Source of the DNA: Paenibacillus sp. Soil787
GTDB lineage: Bacteria > Bacillota > Bacilli > Paenibacillales > NBRC-103111
DNA length: 64,000 bases
Direction of reading: 5' to 3'
Assembly (NCBI RefSeq): GCF_001429545.1
Contig: NZ_LMSP01000044.1
Location: forward strand, 232,136 to 296,135
Positions 50,318 through 59,139 of this stretch are shown in pieces. Numbering within the stretch: the first letter of the stretch is position 1; each line of letters opens with the position of its first letter. Made by a program: the position numbers and the translations under genes. The notes beneath the pieces were generated by a model. The model did not search any database and was not told the DNA's origin. It saw only the letters and a program-made list of their open reading frames with translations.

Positions 50318-51868
50318 GTGGGACCCAAAGAGCAGATAGATACTGTCACTAACTTACAACTAGGAGATATAAAGGCCTTCGATATTCTTGTCCAAGCATA
50401 CCGTGAACAGGCTCAGGCGTGGGCGATACGAATTGTTCGTGATTCCCACTTAGCTGAAGACGTAGTTCAAGAATCGTTCTTCCAGATGGAAGGGAAAATC
50501 AACGGCCTCCAAGACCCTAGTAAGTTTAATGCATGGTTCCGACAAATGGTACGCCGATTAGCAATCAATCATATTCGCGGCTTATCCCAAAGCGTATTGC
50601 CGATAGGAGATATTCCAGAGCAAGATGATATCGACTCTGGGAGTAGGAACGCGGAATCCGACCCCTTGCAACAAATGCTTATACACGAAAATGAACAAGA
50701 ATTATTACGGAACTCGCTTTATTCTTTATCCAAGCAAGCTCGATCGTTGTTAACATCGTATGCTTTAGAGGATGCGACACCGGAAGAGTTAGCAAACCGT
50801 TTCGAAATGAATAAGAGTAATGTCTACAACATTCTCTCTCGTTCTCGAGCAAAAGCAAATGATGAGCGGTTCCGCTGTGAAGTCGATCAACATATACGCG
50901 AACGAAGACGCCTTGGATTACCATCTTCTCACCAATTGCAGCCTCCTTGTTATGGCCGGCCGTATTCTCTGATATCTATATTGATCGGCGAGGTGCTTAG
51001 GATAGCAGGTGAGCCTGACTGGACCATTACCGACCTGATGGGTATTTCTGGTGATGCTTTTCGTTTGAATGTGACAAATGGCTGCAACTGGCGTGGTATT
51101 TCGACATTTGATTGGAGCTATTCATTTTACCGTACGCTAGAAAGATTAGGGCTAAGCGGGACTTGCTTCGGTAGACCTGGCCGGACATCCATTTCGCCGG
51201 AACAACAGATAGATATTCTGTCCATCATACAAGATACAATAGATCGTGGCTTACCGGTGATTATCTGGAATATGGAGATTAATGAGTTTGGTTTTGTTTA
51301 CGGTTATAACGACGTAGAGCGCACGATCTCTTATCTTAGTTATAATCGTAAAGCCCGAAGATTTCGATATGAACAATTAGGACGTACAGGGCAAGAGCCT
51401 GCTCTTTTCATCGCAGCCATACGACAACGTGTAACCTCACCCGCCTCTGAAAACGAAATACTTACCTCAATCGTCAATCACGCCAAAGGGAAAGAGCCAC
51501 CAATTCCAGGTTTCGAGTATGGTCTTCAGGGTTACCGACTATGGCTTGAGGCCGTAGAGAGTGAAGATCTCGATCTCCATGGACATGCTTATCAGGTGGC
51601 CATTTTGTCGGAAGCCCGGCATCAAGGTGCTCTATATTTACAAAACTTATCGGAGAAGGCACATACCTCTGAACGACAAAGGAAGTTGGCGGAAGCCGCC
51701 GCATGCTATCGTCGCGTTAGCGAAGCGTTTGCTCAGATGTACCCCTCATTTCCGTTCGGTTACGGAGGCTGTAACGCCGACCGTTTCTCAATCATTCGAG
51801 AGAGATTGCTCCTAGCGTTAGAGGCAGAAACCGAGGGGATTTCATTAATAGAAACATTAATTTATTAA
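50318..51868 (+). CDS. ECF-type sigma factor fused to a large BtrH-like C-terminal domain
   Basis: 516 residues from a GTG with AGGAGGTGA upstream, far longer than a normal ECF sigma (~180). Residues about 8-95 are region 2 (GDIKAFDILVQAYREQAQAW, DSHLAEDVVQESFFQMEGKI, FNAWFRQMVRRLAINHIRG). Region 4 is about 125-185 (LYSLSKQARSLLTSYALEDA then TPEELANRFEMNKSNVYNIL). From residue ~205 a different domain begins: PYSLISILIGEVLRIAGEPD, ITDLMGISGDAFRLNVTNGC, WNMEINEFGFVYGYND, in the style of BtrH/DUF4872 papain-like-fold proteins, without an evident Cys-His pair. It may be a ligand-sensing output controller in one polypeptide. No anti-sigma gene is adjacent. Confidence 0.8.
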   Translation: MGPKEQIDTVTNLQLGDIKAFDILVQAYREQAQAWAIRIVRDSHLAEDVVQESFFQMEGKINGLQDPSKFNAWFRQMVRRLAINHIRGLSQSVLPIGDIPEQDDIDSGSRNAESDPLQQMLIHENEQELLRNSLYSLSKQARSLLTSYALEDATPEELANRFEMNKSNVYNILSRSRAKANDERFRCEVDQHIRERRRLGLPSSHQLQPPCYGRPYSLISILIGEVLRIAGEPDWTITDLMGISGDAFRLNVTNGCNWRGISTFDWSYSFYRTLERLGLSGTCFGRPGRTSISPEQQIDILSIIQDTIDRGLPVIIWNMEINEFGFVYGYNDVERTISYLSYNRKARRFRYEQLGRTGQEPALFIAAIRQRVTSPASENEILTSIVNHAKGKEPPIPGFEYGLQGYRLWLEAVESEDLDLHGHAYQVAILSEARHQGALYLQNLSEKAHTSERQRKLAEAAACYRRVSEAFAQMYPSFPFGYGGCNADRFSIIRERLLLALEAETEGISLIETLIY

Positions 51869-51935
51869 ATTTGATAGAAAATAACATCTCGTTGTGTCTA
51901 TAGGTTGAAAGCTAAATAATAGGAGGAATCAATCA

Positions 51936-52697
51936 ATGACACACCCAATTTTGCCGTATATGCCAGCCGTTTTTATCCCAGTGAGTAATCTAAAACGCTC
52001 CACCGAATGGTATGCGGACTTGCTGGAACAACCAATTGTACCTAAACAAGAAGGCGGAGCTATATACTACTTCAATTTTGCTGGAACGGATATTATATTG
52101 GACAGTAATGTTTGGGGATTTCCACCGACAATCATGTTCGATACGCAAAATATTGATGATTCATACACATTCTGCAAAACTCATCCTAACGGGTTTATGA
52201 CAGACGTTCAAAGATTTACCGACGTTTCCTTTTTTAATATTAATTCCAACATGGTCTGTCAGGCTCACCGAGCGCCAGAACCTGATCAACCGCAACCTGT
52301 ACATGCACTATTGAGACGTATCAGCCGAGTCATCATTCACGCGGAAAATCTACAGGATAGCATCGAATGGTACGAAGCGTTTCTAAAGCGTACGATAGAG
52401 ACCGACCCTTGGACCGAGGAGCTCCCACTCATTCGGATGGACAGAGGTGCGCATGTACTCATTGATGATAATCGATTGAGTCAATCACCTCGCGTCTTTT
52501 ATGATCGTATGCAGCTGGAGTTTCGTGTAAATCCCATTGTAATTATTGAGTCACATGATATCGAGGCCGCACTCGATTATGTCCGTTCCAAAGGGGCTAA
52601 GGATGGAGGAATAGAAGCCCGCCTAGGAGTTCGCTTCTTCACGTTCTATGACCCAGATGGTAATGGGTTAATGGTGTGTGAAAACAAATTTTTATAA
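51936..52697 (+). CDS. VOC (glyoxalase/bleomycin resistance) superfamily protein, two domains
   Basis: 253 residues with AGGAGG upstream. Two tandem VOC domains: PAVFIPVSNLKRSTEWYADL through NINSNMVCQA (~10-110), and RRISRVIIHAENLQDSIEWY through VRFFTFYDPDGNGLMVCEN (~125-250). The second has the DPDGN and C-terminal Glu typical of metal-binding VOC proteins; the first is more degenerate. It follows the sigma-BtrH fusion by 67 bp and may be in the same transcript, but no substrate is evident. Confidence 0.85.
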   Translation: MTHPILPYMPAVFIPVSNLKRSTEWYADLLEQPIVPKQEGGAIYYFNFAGTDIILDSNVWGFPPTIMFDTQNIDDSYTFCKTHPNGFMTDVQRFTDVSFFNINSNMVCQAHRAPEPDQPQPVHALLRRISRVIIHAENLQDSIEWYEAFLKRTIETDPWTEELPLIRMDRGAHVLIDDNRLSQSPRVFYDRMQLEFRVNPIVIIESHDIEAALDYVRSKGAKDGGIEARLGVRFFTFYDPDGNGLMVCENKFL

Positions 52698-53173
52698 AAT
52701 TATTTCGAAAAGTAGACTAATGGATAAGATGCTTTTGGTAAAACGGCACCGGCCCTCGTGTTCGCTGTTTTAATCTTCATTCTAGTCATCATTAATGCTG
52801 ACGATCAAGGCTTTCTTTTTCATAATTAGCAATCTCATTAAGCTGAAAAAAGGAATTAGTCTATCCCATTGGGATGGATTTTTTTCTTTATTCATACGTT
52901 CAAGTTGATTCTCATAATACGAACGACAGCATAGCGAAGTGACATAGTTACTTTGATACTTGGGCAATGAGAGATTATGCGGAATAAATGCTTGCCTTTT
53001 AGAATAATCAGAGTTATTATGGATTCTCAAAGTCCTTAAATGGAGGTGATGAATGAGGCTATAAGTCAAACGACTATGCTCCGATTTAGCTGAGACATGA
53101 ATTACTTGACGATCCTCTTATATAAACGATATTATCGATGTATAAAATCTTTTATTGGGATGGGTGATCAAAT
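52698..53173. other. Gap without a supported gene
   Basis: 475 bp. A plus-strand fragment around 52740-52830 reads KTAPALVFAVLIFILVIINA, like a single membrane helix, but has no start or ribosome binding site. A minus-strand frame (52782-53069) is Lys/Leu-rich and shows no ribosome binding site or recognisable domain. The last ~70 bp must contain the Rrf2 promoter. Confidence 0.4.
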
Positions 53174-53575
53174 ATGAAGTACTCGAAAGCTACGGACTAT
53201 GCCCTTCACATCATGCTCTTTCTAGTCGCAGCCACTCCGAATAAACCTGTTGGTGTGCAGCAGTTAGCGGAGCGGCATGGAGTTTCCTCTACTTATTTAT
53301 CCAAAATATTAACCAAGCTAGTCAAGGCGGGAATGATTGAATCTGCATCAGGCGCCAACGGAGGATATAGGTTAAAGCGAAATTGGGAAAACATTTCGTT
53401 CCTTGATATTATTCAAGCCATTGAAGGATCTGCGTCCTTGTTCGATTGCAGCTTCAATCATGGACCCGAATGTCTGATTCAGCAGGTGGTACTGTCGGCA
53501 GAAGAGAAGATGGAAGAACATTTGAGAAATCAGACGATGTCTGAGCTCGCCAAAAAAATGAAGATAGTTTTGTAA
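53174..53575 (+). CDS. Rrf2-family transcriptional regulator
   Basis: 133 residues. The wHTH reads MKYSKATDYALHIMLFLVAA, VGVQQLAERHGVSSTYLSKI, GMIESASGANGGYRLKR. The central LFDCSFNHGPEC places two cysteines where Fe-S or redox-sensing members have three, so it is probably a thiol-type (YwnA/HypR-like) sensor rather than an IscR. The ATG has GATGGGTGATC upstream. The methyltransferase gene 200 bp downstream may or may not be its target. Confidence 0.87.
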   Translation: MKYSKATDYALHIMLFLVAATPNKPVGVQQLAERHGVSSTYLSKILTKLVKAGMIESASGANGGYRLKRNWENISFLDIIQAIEGSASLFDCSFNHGPECLIQQVVLSAEEKMEEHLRNQTMSELAKKMKIVL

Positions 53576-53778
53576 AAATTATCTTTTTTTAAATCAATTG
53601 CAGATATAATGGATCTTTAAAATCAATTTACATATAAGAGAATTTGGAGAGTGAAGAGTTTGCAAGCAACAATGGCAGAAAGAGCAAGAAAGCAGGAGTA
53701 ACAAGCCAATAATAACGAAACGGTTCTGGCTGATTATAGTTAAAGGATGAATTGTGAAGACATGAAAGGGGATATACG

Positions 53779-54675
53779 ATGAAAAACGAATTTTTTGATG
53801 AATACATTTGGGAAAAGGCTTGGAAGGAAGACATGACCGCAGGAGTTAACAAAATGAAACGAGCCGGAATTGATCCAGCACACTCATTTGATCAGAAGGC
53901 CAATAAATTCAACGAGCAGTCGTTTAACGAAGAAGGAAGACAAAGAACAAAACGGATCATGAATTGGCTGGAAGGTCAAGGTGTTACCTTCAAGGATGCC
54001 TCCATTCTGGACATTGGAGCAGCCTCGGGTGTATTTTCAGTGCCATTTGCAGAGAGAGGGGCCCGTGTTACCTCCGTAGAGCCTTGCCTTCCTCTGGTCG
54101 AGTTGCTAAAGGGAAATATTGCGGGATTAACCAATGGGAACGTTGAGGTTGTACCGGAGCCGTTTGAAGATATTGACGTTCTGGCAAAGGGCTGGCAGAA
54201 CGCCTTTGACTTTGTATTTGTCTCTATGTGCCCGGCAATTGTAGATTGGGAAAGTGTGGAGAAGGTGCTGAGCTGCGCACGGCAGTTTTGCTATATCAGT
54301 CTGCCAGCTGGTCCCAGGGAGCAAAGTCTGGTAAATGAAATTTTGCCTCTTATTACCGACAAGCCACTGAAAACGGGATATTCGGAGATGGCCTATTTGC
54401 TCCATTTGTTGTATCTCAAAGGATACTCCTATGGGTCACTTATGACTCGGGAGACGAAATCCTCGGAGGTTACCAAAGAAACGGCACTCGAGGAGGTTAT
54501 GAGTGGGTTAAGGAAGTATAATCTACCTGATGATGAAAGGAATCGGGAAATCGTAGTCGATTATTTAGAGAAAATGTACTCGTCAGATAAGATCGTTATC
54601 CAGCAGGGTGGCCGTTTTGGCAAGGTGCTGATTCAATTGCAGAATCAGAATATGTACACCAGAGATAATTTATGA
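53779..54675 (+). CDS. Class I SAM-dependent methyltransferase
   Basis: 298 residues with AAAGGGG upstream. Motif I ASILDIGAASGVFSVPFAER near residue 75 and the acidic RVTSVEPCLPLVELLKGNI give the SAM site; FDFVFVSMCPAIVDWESVEK is motif IV. The N-terminal FNEEGRQRTKRIMNWLEGQG and the long C-terminal helical region resemble the FkbM/UbiE-like small-molecule methyltransferases. The substrate is unknown. A terminator follows. Confidence 0.85.
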   Translation: MKNEFFDEYIWEKAWKEDMTAGVNKMKRAGIDPAHSFDQKANKFNEQSFNEEGRQRTKRIMNWLEGQGVTFKDASILDIGAASGVFSVPFAERGARVTSVEPCLPLVELLKGNIAGLTNGNVEVVPEPFEDIDVLAKGWQNAFDFVFVSMCPAIVDWESVEKVLSCARQFCYISLPAGPREQSLVNEILPLITDKPLKTGYSEMAYLLHLLYLKGYSYGSLMTRETKSSEVTKETALEEVMSGLRKYNLPDDERNREIVVDYLEKMYSSDKIVIQQGGRFGKVLIQLQNQNMYTRDNL

Positions 54676-54693
54676 TCATCCAATAGTACACTT

Positions 54694-54727
54694 AACACAT
54701 CGCCACGAAAAAGGCGGTGTGTTTTTA
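54694..54727 (+). terminator. Rho-independent terminator
   Basis: AACACATCGCC, loop, GGCGGTGTGTT then TTT, after the methyltransferase gene. Confidence 0.7.
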
Positions 54728-54758
54728 CAACAGTGCAAGGTGATAGCTAACGTCATTT

Positions 54759-55568
54759 TTATTTGATTAGGGTTAGCATCTGATAAACTTGACGTTGATC
54801 TCCTTTCAAACGGACATAGCGACACTTCAATTGGGAGGAACCATCTCCGTCCAAATAGATGCCATCTACCAGCTTTCGATCGCTAAAGCTATCGAGAATG
54901 GCTGCTCGGAAATCTTCAATCGTGCAGTATGAAGGTGTTACAATCATATAAATGTTCTCTTGACTATCATAAACAACTGCCGTACGCATATGACCTTCGT
55001 TATAGGCTGGCATTTGCTCTAAAATCATATCACTCTCCCAGCCAAAGCTATCGTTTAGCTTCATGCTGACACCACCCTGTGCCCAATAATGGCGCTTATC
55101 TGTTACGATTAGTTCACCGGCATGCGTGACTACTTGAATAGAGAAGCGTTTAGTGACGTCATCCCAAACAAGCGTTCCACGCTTTAGGTTAGTGTCGACG
55201 CCAGTGTTATACCAGCCAGAACCGTAATCACCAGGCATTCCTTTCAAAGGTTGGTCATTGATAACTGCGATGCTTAGCAGAGCTCCTTCCCAGAAAAAGC
55301 CCCCATTAATACCGTAATAGGGAGTTTTCGTTACATTCCTATCGATCGCCTGCAGTCGAACATTATCCGGAGTAGTCCGAATTGTATGTAATACGACGCC
55401 ATTGGAAGCCTTTTGTTTTTCATAGTGATAAAAACGGGGATTCGCAATATCCAATTGATTATATCCAATTAGCGAGACAAGCAATGAGGTGAAAATAAAA
55501 ATAAGAATTAGATGAAAACGATTGAATCTAGGAGGCAAGAATTTCGTTAATAATGTTGAATAGTTCAC
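54759..55568 (-). CDS. Phosphodiester glycosidase family protein (NAGPA-like), membrane-anchored
   Basis: 269 residues from a GTG with AAGGAGTG upstream. A signal anchor (FHLILIFIFTSLLVSLIGYN) is followed by the NAGPA fold: YGINGGFFWEGALLSIAVIN, GSGWYNTGVDTNLKRGTLVW, MRTAVVYDSQENIYMIVTPS, and the terminal DGIYLDGDGSSQLKC. GINGGFF and DGDGSSQL are the hallmark metal/substrate motifs of the GlcNAc-1-phosphodiester glycosidase group (PF09992 type), often acting on wall teichoic-like polymers. The target here is unknown. Confidence 0.85.
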   Translation of the reverse strand: MNYSTLLTKFLPPRFNRFHLILIFIFTSLLVSLIGYNQLDIANPRFYHYEKQKASNGVVLHTIRTTPDNVRLQAIDRNVTKTPYYGINGGFFWEGALLSIAVINDQPLKGMPGDYGSGWYNTGVDTNLKRGTLVWDDVTKRFSIQVVTHAGELIVTDKRHYWAQGGVSMKLNDSFGWESDMILEQMPAYNEGHMRTAVVYDSQENIYMIVTPSYCTIEDFRAAILDSFSDRKLVDGIYLDGDGSSQLKCRYVRLKGDQRQVYQMLTLIK

Positions 55569-55862
55569 AAGTACACTCCTTGTCGGATAAAATAGTAGAC
55601 CGTAACCGTTTCGGTCCCCGTTATAAGAAAAAATAGAATGGAATGAAGACGGAACTCCAAACTTTGGAGTACTTGTTACAGATCGTTAATTCAGTGTACT
55701 AGAATATGGGATGAATGGGAAAAGGAAGTCGTTGATTACTATTCTATGAACATCGCTTAGCCATAAAATCGTTGTTGAATAGGATGCCGTTTAAGAATAA
55801 AATAAATTTCAAGAAATATATTTCAGGTATAAAAGGAAGCTACGAATGAGAGGATGATTCTA

Positions 55863-56477
55863 TTGTTCAAGAAGTTTGCAGCAGATGCTTTAGGTTTAAG
55901 TGATATCGGTAAGGTAATTAGTCCAAGTGATTTCGACAAGGTAGATTCAGATGACTATGTCATGTATGAGGATGGCGAGAAGATTTTCTTCATCATCAAG
56001 TCGAAGAAAGACGAATACTGCTTTACCAACCTTGCCCTAATCCATCTTGATGGAGATAGTGCTATTAGCAGCAAGCGTATGCTGAAACGTTACAACTACC
56101 ACACAAATGCCATTTCCCAGGTGTATTTGGAAACTGCAGGAACGATCGATCTTGACGTTGAGATCAAGTTCGTTATCGGCGACGTCAACTTCTCGATTGA
56201 TGTGGACAAGAAGCAAATTGAACAGATCAAAGACTTGTATAAAGCTTTAATTAAGATTTCCGAAACGGTAGCACATAACGAAGACTTGTTTGGCTACGCG
56301 AAGCAAAGCATAGTTGTTGCTAAAGAAGCGACAGGGCGTATTACAACTCAAACTACTTCCCCAGTAGCCCAATTCGATGCAATCAACGAATCAGTCTACA
56401 ATTGGTTGAAGGGCAAGCACTCAGAGTTAAAAATTAAAGATTTCGGTTACATTTTCGAACGATATATCAACAACTAA
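55863..56477 (+). CDS. Bacterial PH-domain protein (YvbH-like)
   Basis: 204 residues from a TTG after GAGAGGATGA; an ATG three codons earlier lies in that site. The opening FKKFAADALGLSDIGKVISP is characteristic of YvbH-type proteins, then the bPH barrel (YVMYEDGEKIFFIIKSKKDE, CFTNLALIHLDGDSAISSKR) and a C-terminal helical domain (DKKQIEQIKDLYKALIKISE, LFGYAKQSIVVAKEATGRIT). No signal or transmembrane segment. The function is unknown. A terminator follows. Confidence 0.83.
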   Translation: MFKKFAADALGLSDIGKVISPSDFDKVDSDDYVMYEDGEKIFFIIKSKKDEYCFTNLALIHLDGDSAISSKRMLKRYNYHTNAISQVYLETAGTIDLDVEIKFVIGDVNFSIDVDKKQIEQIKDLYKALIKISETVAHNEDLFGYAKQSIVVAKEATGRITTQTTSPVAQFDAINESVYNWLKGKHSELKIKDFGYIFERYINN

Positions 56478-56574
56478 ATGGTTACCGACAGTAATAGAAC
56501 GAATGTTATTCCTTGTGGCTGCATTTAGTCTCCTTTTTGCGTTAACGAGGATTGTGAGTTTAATAACTTTAGAA

Positions 56575-56612
56575 TGAGGCTGCCGATAGAAATAGATCGG
56601 CAGTCTTTTCTG
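56575..56612 (+). terminator. Rho-independent terminator
   Basis: GGCTGCCGAT, loop, ATCGGCAGTC then TTTTC. Confidence 0.7.
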
Positions 56613-56726
56613 CTTGCTTAACGACGACTACCTTTTTAATCGAAATTCCAAATAAAGGTTATTTTGCAAGTACGTCGAATTACTTTTGAAAACAATACAA
56701 ACGAAAGTTTAAGGAGGATTAACTTG

Positions 56727-56792
56727 ATGACGGTACAAGTGAAAGCCAAAAGTGATTTGGATGGATATTGTATTTGTTTTGGCTCGGTATGA
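56727..56792 (+). CDS. 21-residue ORF with a strong ribosome binding site
   Basis: ATG at 56727 with AAGGAGG upstream encodes MTVQVKAKSDLDGYCICFGS and V, then stops. It may be the surviving 5' end of a lost gene or a leader for the effector-binding protein that starts 34 bp later. No attenuator structure is obvious. Confidence 0.3.
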   Translation: MTVQVKAKSDLDGYCICFGSV

Positions 56793-56826
56793 AAAAATAA
56801 TCATGCGTTCAACGGGAGAGATGATT

Positions 56827-57273
56827 ATGAACAACAATCAGGTGGAGATCGTTATATTTGAAGAAAAGCATTTTATCGGAGTACCTGTAACTGTAGCGTT
56901 TCAAAAACATGATCCTGAACGAATCAAAGAGGCAAATCAGATTTTTTTGACTAGGAAAAATGAGATTAAAGGAATTATAAATGAGCATGAATATGTGTGT
57001 CCACATTTTGCTAACGATGTCTTGTTTACATACATTTATTGCATGGAGGTATCAGAAATTAGTGATATTCCTGATGGAATGCTAGGATTTAACGTACCTA
57101 GTCAACGATATGCTAAGGTAAGTTCGACAGATCAAGATCCATACAAACTAATAAAATCATATTTAAAGGCCAAAGGGCTGGAGAATAATACAAGGTCACT
57201 TGCACTAGAAGTATTTAGATTTGGTGAACATCAAAATATTAATAATGCTAGTATATTTGTACCGCTGCTATAA
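56827..57273 (+). CDS. GyrI-like / AraC effector-binding domain protein
   Basis: 148 residues from the ATG at 56827 (GGGAGAG upstream); the longer frame crosses another ORF. A stand-alone effector-binding domain: VEIVIFEEKHFIGVPVTVAF, EYVCPHFANDVLFTYIYCME, VSEISDIPDGMLGFNVPSQR, YAKVSSTDQDPYKLIKSYLK, ending EVFRFGEHQNINNASIFVPL. In this superfamily the paired cleft binds small molecules or toxins. There is no DNA-binding domain here. Confidence 0.78.
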   Translation: MNNNQVEIVIFEEKHFIGVPVTVAFQKHDPERIKEANQIFLTRKNEIKGIINEHEYVCPHFANDVLFTYIYCMEVSEISDIPDGMLGFNVPSQRYAKVSSTDQDPYKLIKSYLKAKGLENNTRSLALEVFRFGEHQNINNASIFVPLL

Positions 57274-57462
57274 TTACAGTATGTCAAAACCATAAGTGAT
57301 TTGATGAGAATTAAAGGCACCGACCAATAAGGCTGTCACGAAGTTTCTTTTAAAAGACTCAAGTTAACATCCATTTTGTATAAATAAAACTTGTGCAGCT
57401 GACTTTTGCTTAAACACTGATTGTGTTATTGCTCTAACTTGCTCTAATGAGAAACTATAGTT

Positions 57463-57495
57463 GAGGGGCTTGCTTAACGGCAGCTCCTCTTTTAT
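57463..57495 (+). terminator. Terminator, close copy of the one at 4616-4648
   Basis: GAGGGGCTTGC, TTAAC, GGCAGCTCCTC then TTTTATT. Confidence 0.7.
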
Positions 57496-57528
57496 TTATT
57501 AAGTAACGGGCAGCGCTCAAGCCTATTT

Positions 57529-57819
57529 TTGTCCAATTCCTTGAAGCAAATTACGCTCGGTCACGCGATCCAGCAATCGGTCAACAATGCAATAACGGGC
57601 TTTACGTTATCTAAGCTTGGTGCGGGAAACCAATTTCGCATTATCAGTATCATTCCAACAGAAAAGATCACAGCTGAAGCAAGAAAAGTAAACGTTATTG
57701 CCTTTCTCATCATTTTTGTAAGCCTTCTTGTCGCTATTGTAATTTTCCGCTGCACAACGATAATATCGCCACAAATTAGGACATCAGGTTTAATTTCCTT
57801 AAGAAGCCAGATTTACTAA
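57529..57819 (+). pseudogene. Fragment of a membrane sensor protein (Cache/TM junction)
   Basis: FRIISIIPTEKITAEARKVN then VIAFLIIFVSLLVAIVIFR looks like the end of an extracellular Cache domain and its transmembrane helix, as in YesM-type kinases. Neither the front half nor the HAMP/kinase half is present, and no ribosome binding site precedes. A remnant. Confidence 0.5.
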
Positions 57820-57836
57820 AAATTTTTTTTGATATA

Positions 57837-57863
57837 TGTCACACAATGACATAATCATTTGTC
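57837..57863 (+). promoter_or_regulatory. ECF41-type promoter of the sigma factor gene
   Basis: TGTCACA, 16 bp, TGTC, matching the published ECF41 target motif (TGTCACA-N16-[CT]GTC). It lies 154 bp before the sigma start and is followed by TTATTAGTGTCAAAAA, which recurs at 59106. Confidence 0.8.
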
Positions 57864-58016
57864 TTATTAGTGTCAAAAAACACCTAGAGGATATCCTCCT
57901 TTATCGTTTCCATAAAACCTTGGATATTTATTTTCATTTTGAATGGTTCATTTCGATTTGTTTAATAATAATGAGATGTGAGTTGAATGTTTCAGATTAA
58001 AGAAAGGGGGGGTATT

Positions 58017-58970
58017 ATGCAAAGTTATACAATTGATTCACCAGTCGAAAACATTGAAGATTTGTATAAAACCTATAAGCCTCATTTAATTTCTATTGCT
58101 TACCGTATGCTTGGTTCTAGATCAGATGCCGAGGATATGGTTCAAGATTTATTTATAAGCATTCATGGATATTTAAATGACAATATCAACAATATCAAAT
58201 CTTACTTAAGCAAAATGATGATCAATCGATGTCTGAACGAATTAAAATCTGTGAGAAAAAAAAGAATAAGCTACGTAGGTAATTGGCTTCCAGAACCAAC
58301 TGTGCATTTAATCGAAGATAGTCCGCTTGAAAGTGTTGAGCGTCAGGATACGATTTCTTATGCCTTTCTCATACTTATGGATAAACTTACGCCCTTGGAA
58401 CGGGCTGTATTTATCTTAAGAGAAGTCTTTGCATATGATCACAGTGAAATTGGCGAAATATTCAACAAATCAGAAGTGAATTGTCGTAAAATATACAGTC
58501 GAGTTAAGAAAAAAGTGAATGTATCCTCCGAAGAAAATGAAAAATTATCAACCCATCCAATTGAAGAAAAGGAATTGGTCACTCGATTCATCTCTGCTCT
58601 CTCGAATGGAAACATTCAATCCCTTTTAGACTTGTTAACTGAGGATGTCATATTTGTTGCCGACGGCGGAGGAAAAGTTTCCGCAGCAATCAATCCTATT
58701 TTCAGCAAAGAACGTGTGCTTGTCATATTAAATGCCCTTTCATCAAGTCGATTTCCCGATTCAAATGCACAGCTAGTTGATGTCAATGGTCAACAAGGGA
58801 TATTGTTAACCAAAGAAGGCATTCCAACCGGAGTCATTTGTTTTGAATGGGATGCTGAAACGATGAACATTCAACGAATTTACTTTATTGTGAATCCAGA
58901 TAAATTACAACAAATAAGCGTGAACGGAAAGACGGAAGCGTTTAAGTTAAATCCATTAGTCAATCCATAA
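58017..58970 (+). CDS. ECF41-family sigma factor with SnoaL-like C-terminal domain
   Basis: 317 residues from the ATG at 58017 (AGGGGGGG upstream); a longer frame from 57987 covers that site. Region 2 (LYKTYKPHLISIAYRMLGSR, SDAEDMVQDLFISIHGYLND, INNIKSYLSKMMINRCLNEL), region 4 (LMDKLTPLERAVFILREVFA, HSEIGEIFNKSEVNCRKIYS), then an NTF2/SnoaL-like regulatory domain (LVTRFISALSNGNIQSLLDL, LLTEDVIFVADGGGKV) ending in the ECF41 motif VNPDKL. ECF41 factors are controlled by this extension rather than by an anti-sigma. They are usually next to a CMD-type oxidoreductase gene, as here. Confidence 0.92.
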   Translation: MQSYTIDSPVENIEDLYKTYKPHLISIAYRMLGSRSDAEDMVQDLFISIHGYLNDNINNIKSYLSKMMINRCLNELKSVRKKRISYVGNWLPEPTVHLIEDSPLESVERQDTISYAFLILMDKLTPLERAVFILREVFAYDHSEIGEIFNKSEVNCRKIYSRVKKKVNVSSEENEKLSTHPIEEKELVTRFISALSNGNIQSLLDLLTEDVIFVADGGGKVSAAINPIFSKERVLVILNALSSSRFPDSNAQLVDVNGQQGILLTKEGIPTGVICFEWDAETMNIQRIYFIVNPDKLQQISVNGKTEAFKLNPLVNP

Positions 58971-58971
58971 A

Positions 58972-59017
58972 AGCTGACCAAGGTCTACATTATGTTGGAG
59001 GTTTGGTCAGTTTTTTA
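58972..59017 (+). terminator. Terminator of the ECF41 sigma gene
   Basis: AGCTGACCAA, long loop, TTTGGTCAG then TTTTTT. Confidence 0.7.
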
Positions 59018-59078
59018 TACATTTCAATTGTTCAGATCGACTTGTTAAATAATGAAAAGATGAAGTGTGATTTTTCCA

Positions 59079-59105
59079 TGTCACACATTGCAGTCGTCAA
59101 TTGTC
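59079..59105 (+). promoter_or_regulatory. Second ECF41-type promoter, upstream of the CMD remnant
   Basis: TGTCACA, 16 bp, TGTC, then the same TTATTAGTGTCAAAAA stretch as at the sigma gene's own promoter. This indicates that the sigma factor drives both its gene and this operon. Confidence 0.8.
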
Positions 59106-59139
59106 TTATTAGTGTCAAAAAAAAACAGGAGGTACAATT

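Noticed and set aside
52782-53069. Minus-strand open frame of 95 codons
   Set aside because: No ribosome binding site, no domain, and unusual composition. It cannot be excluded but is not supported.
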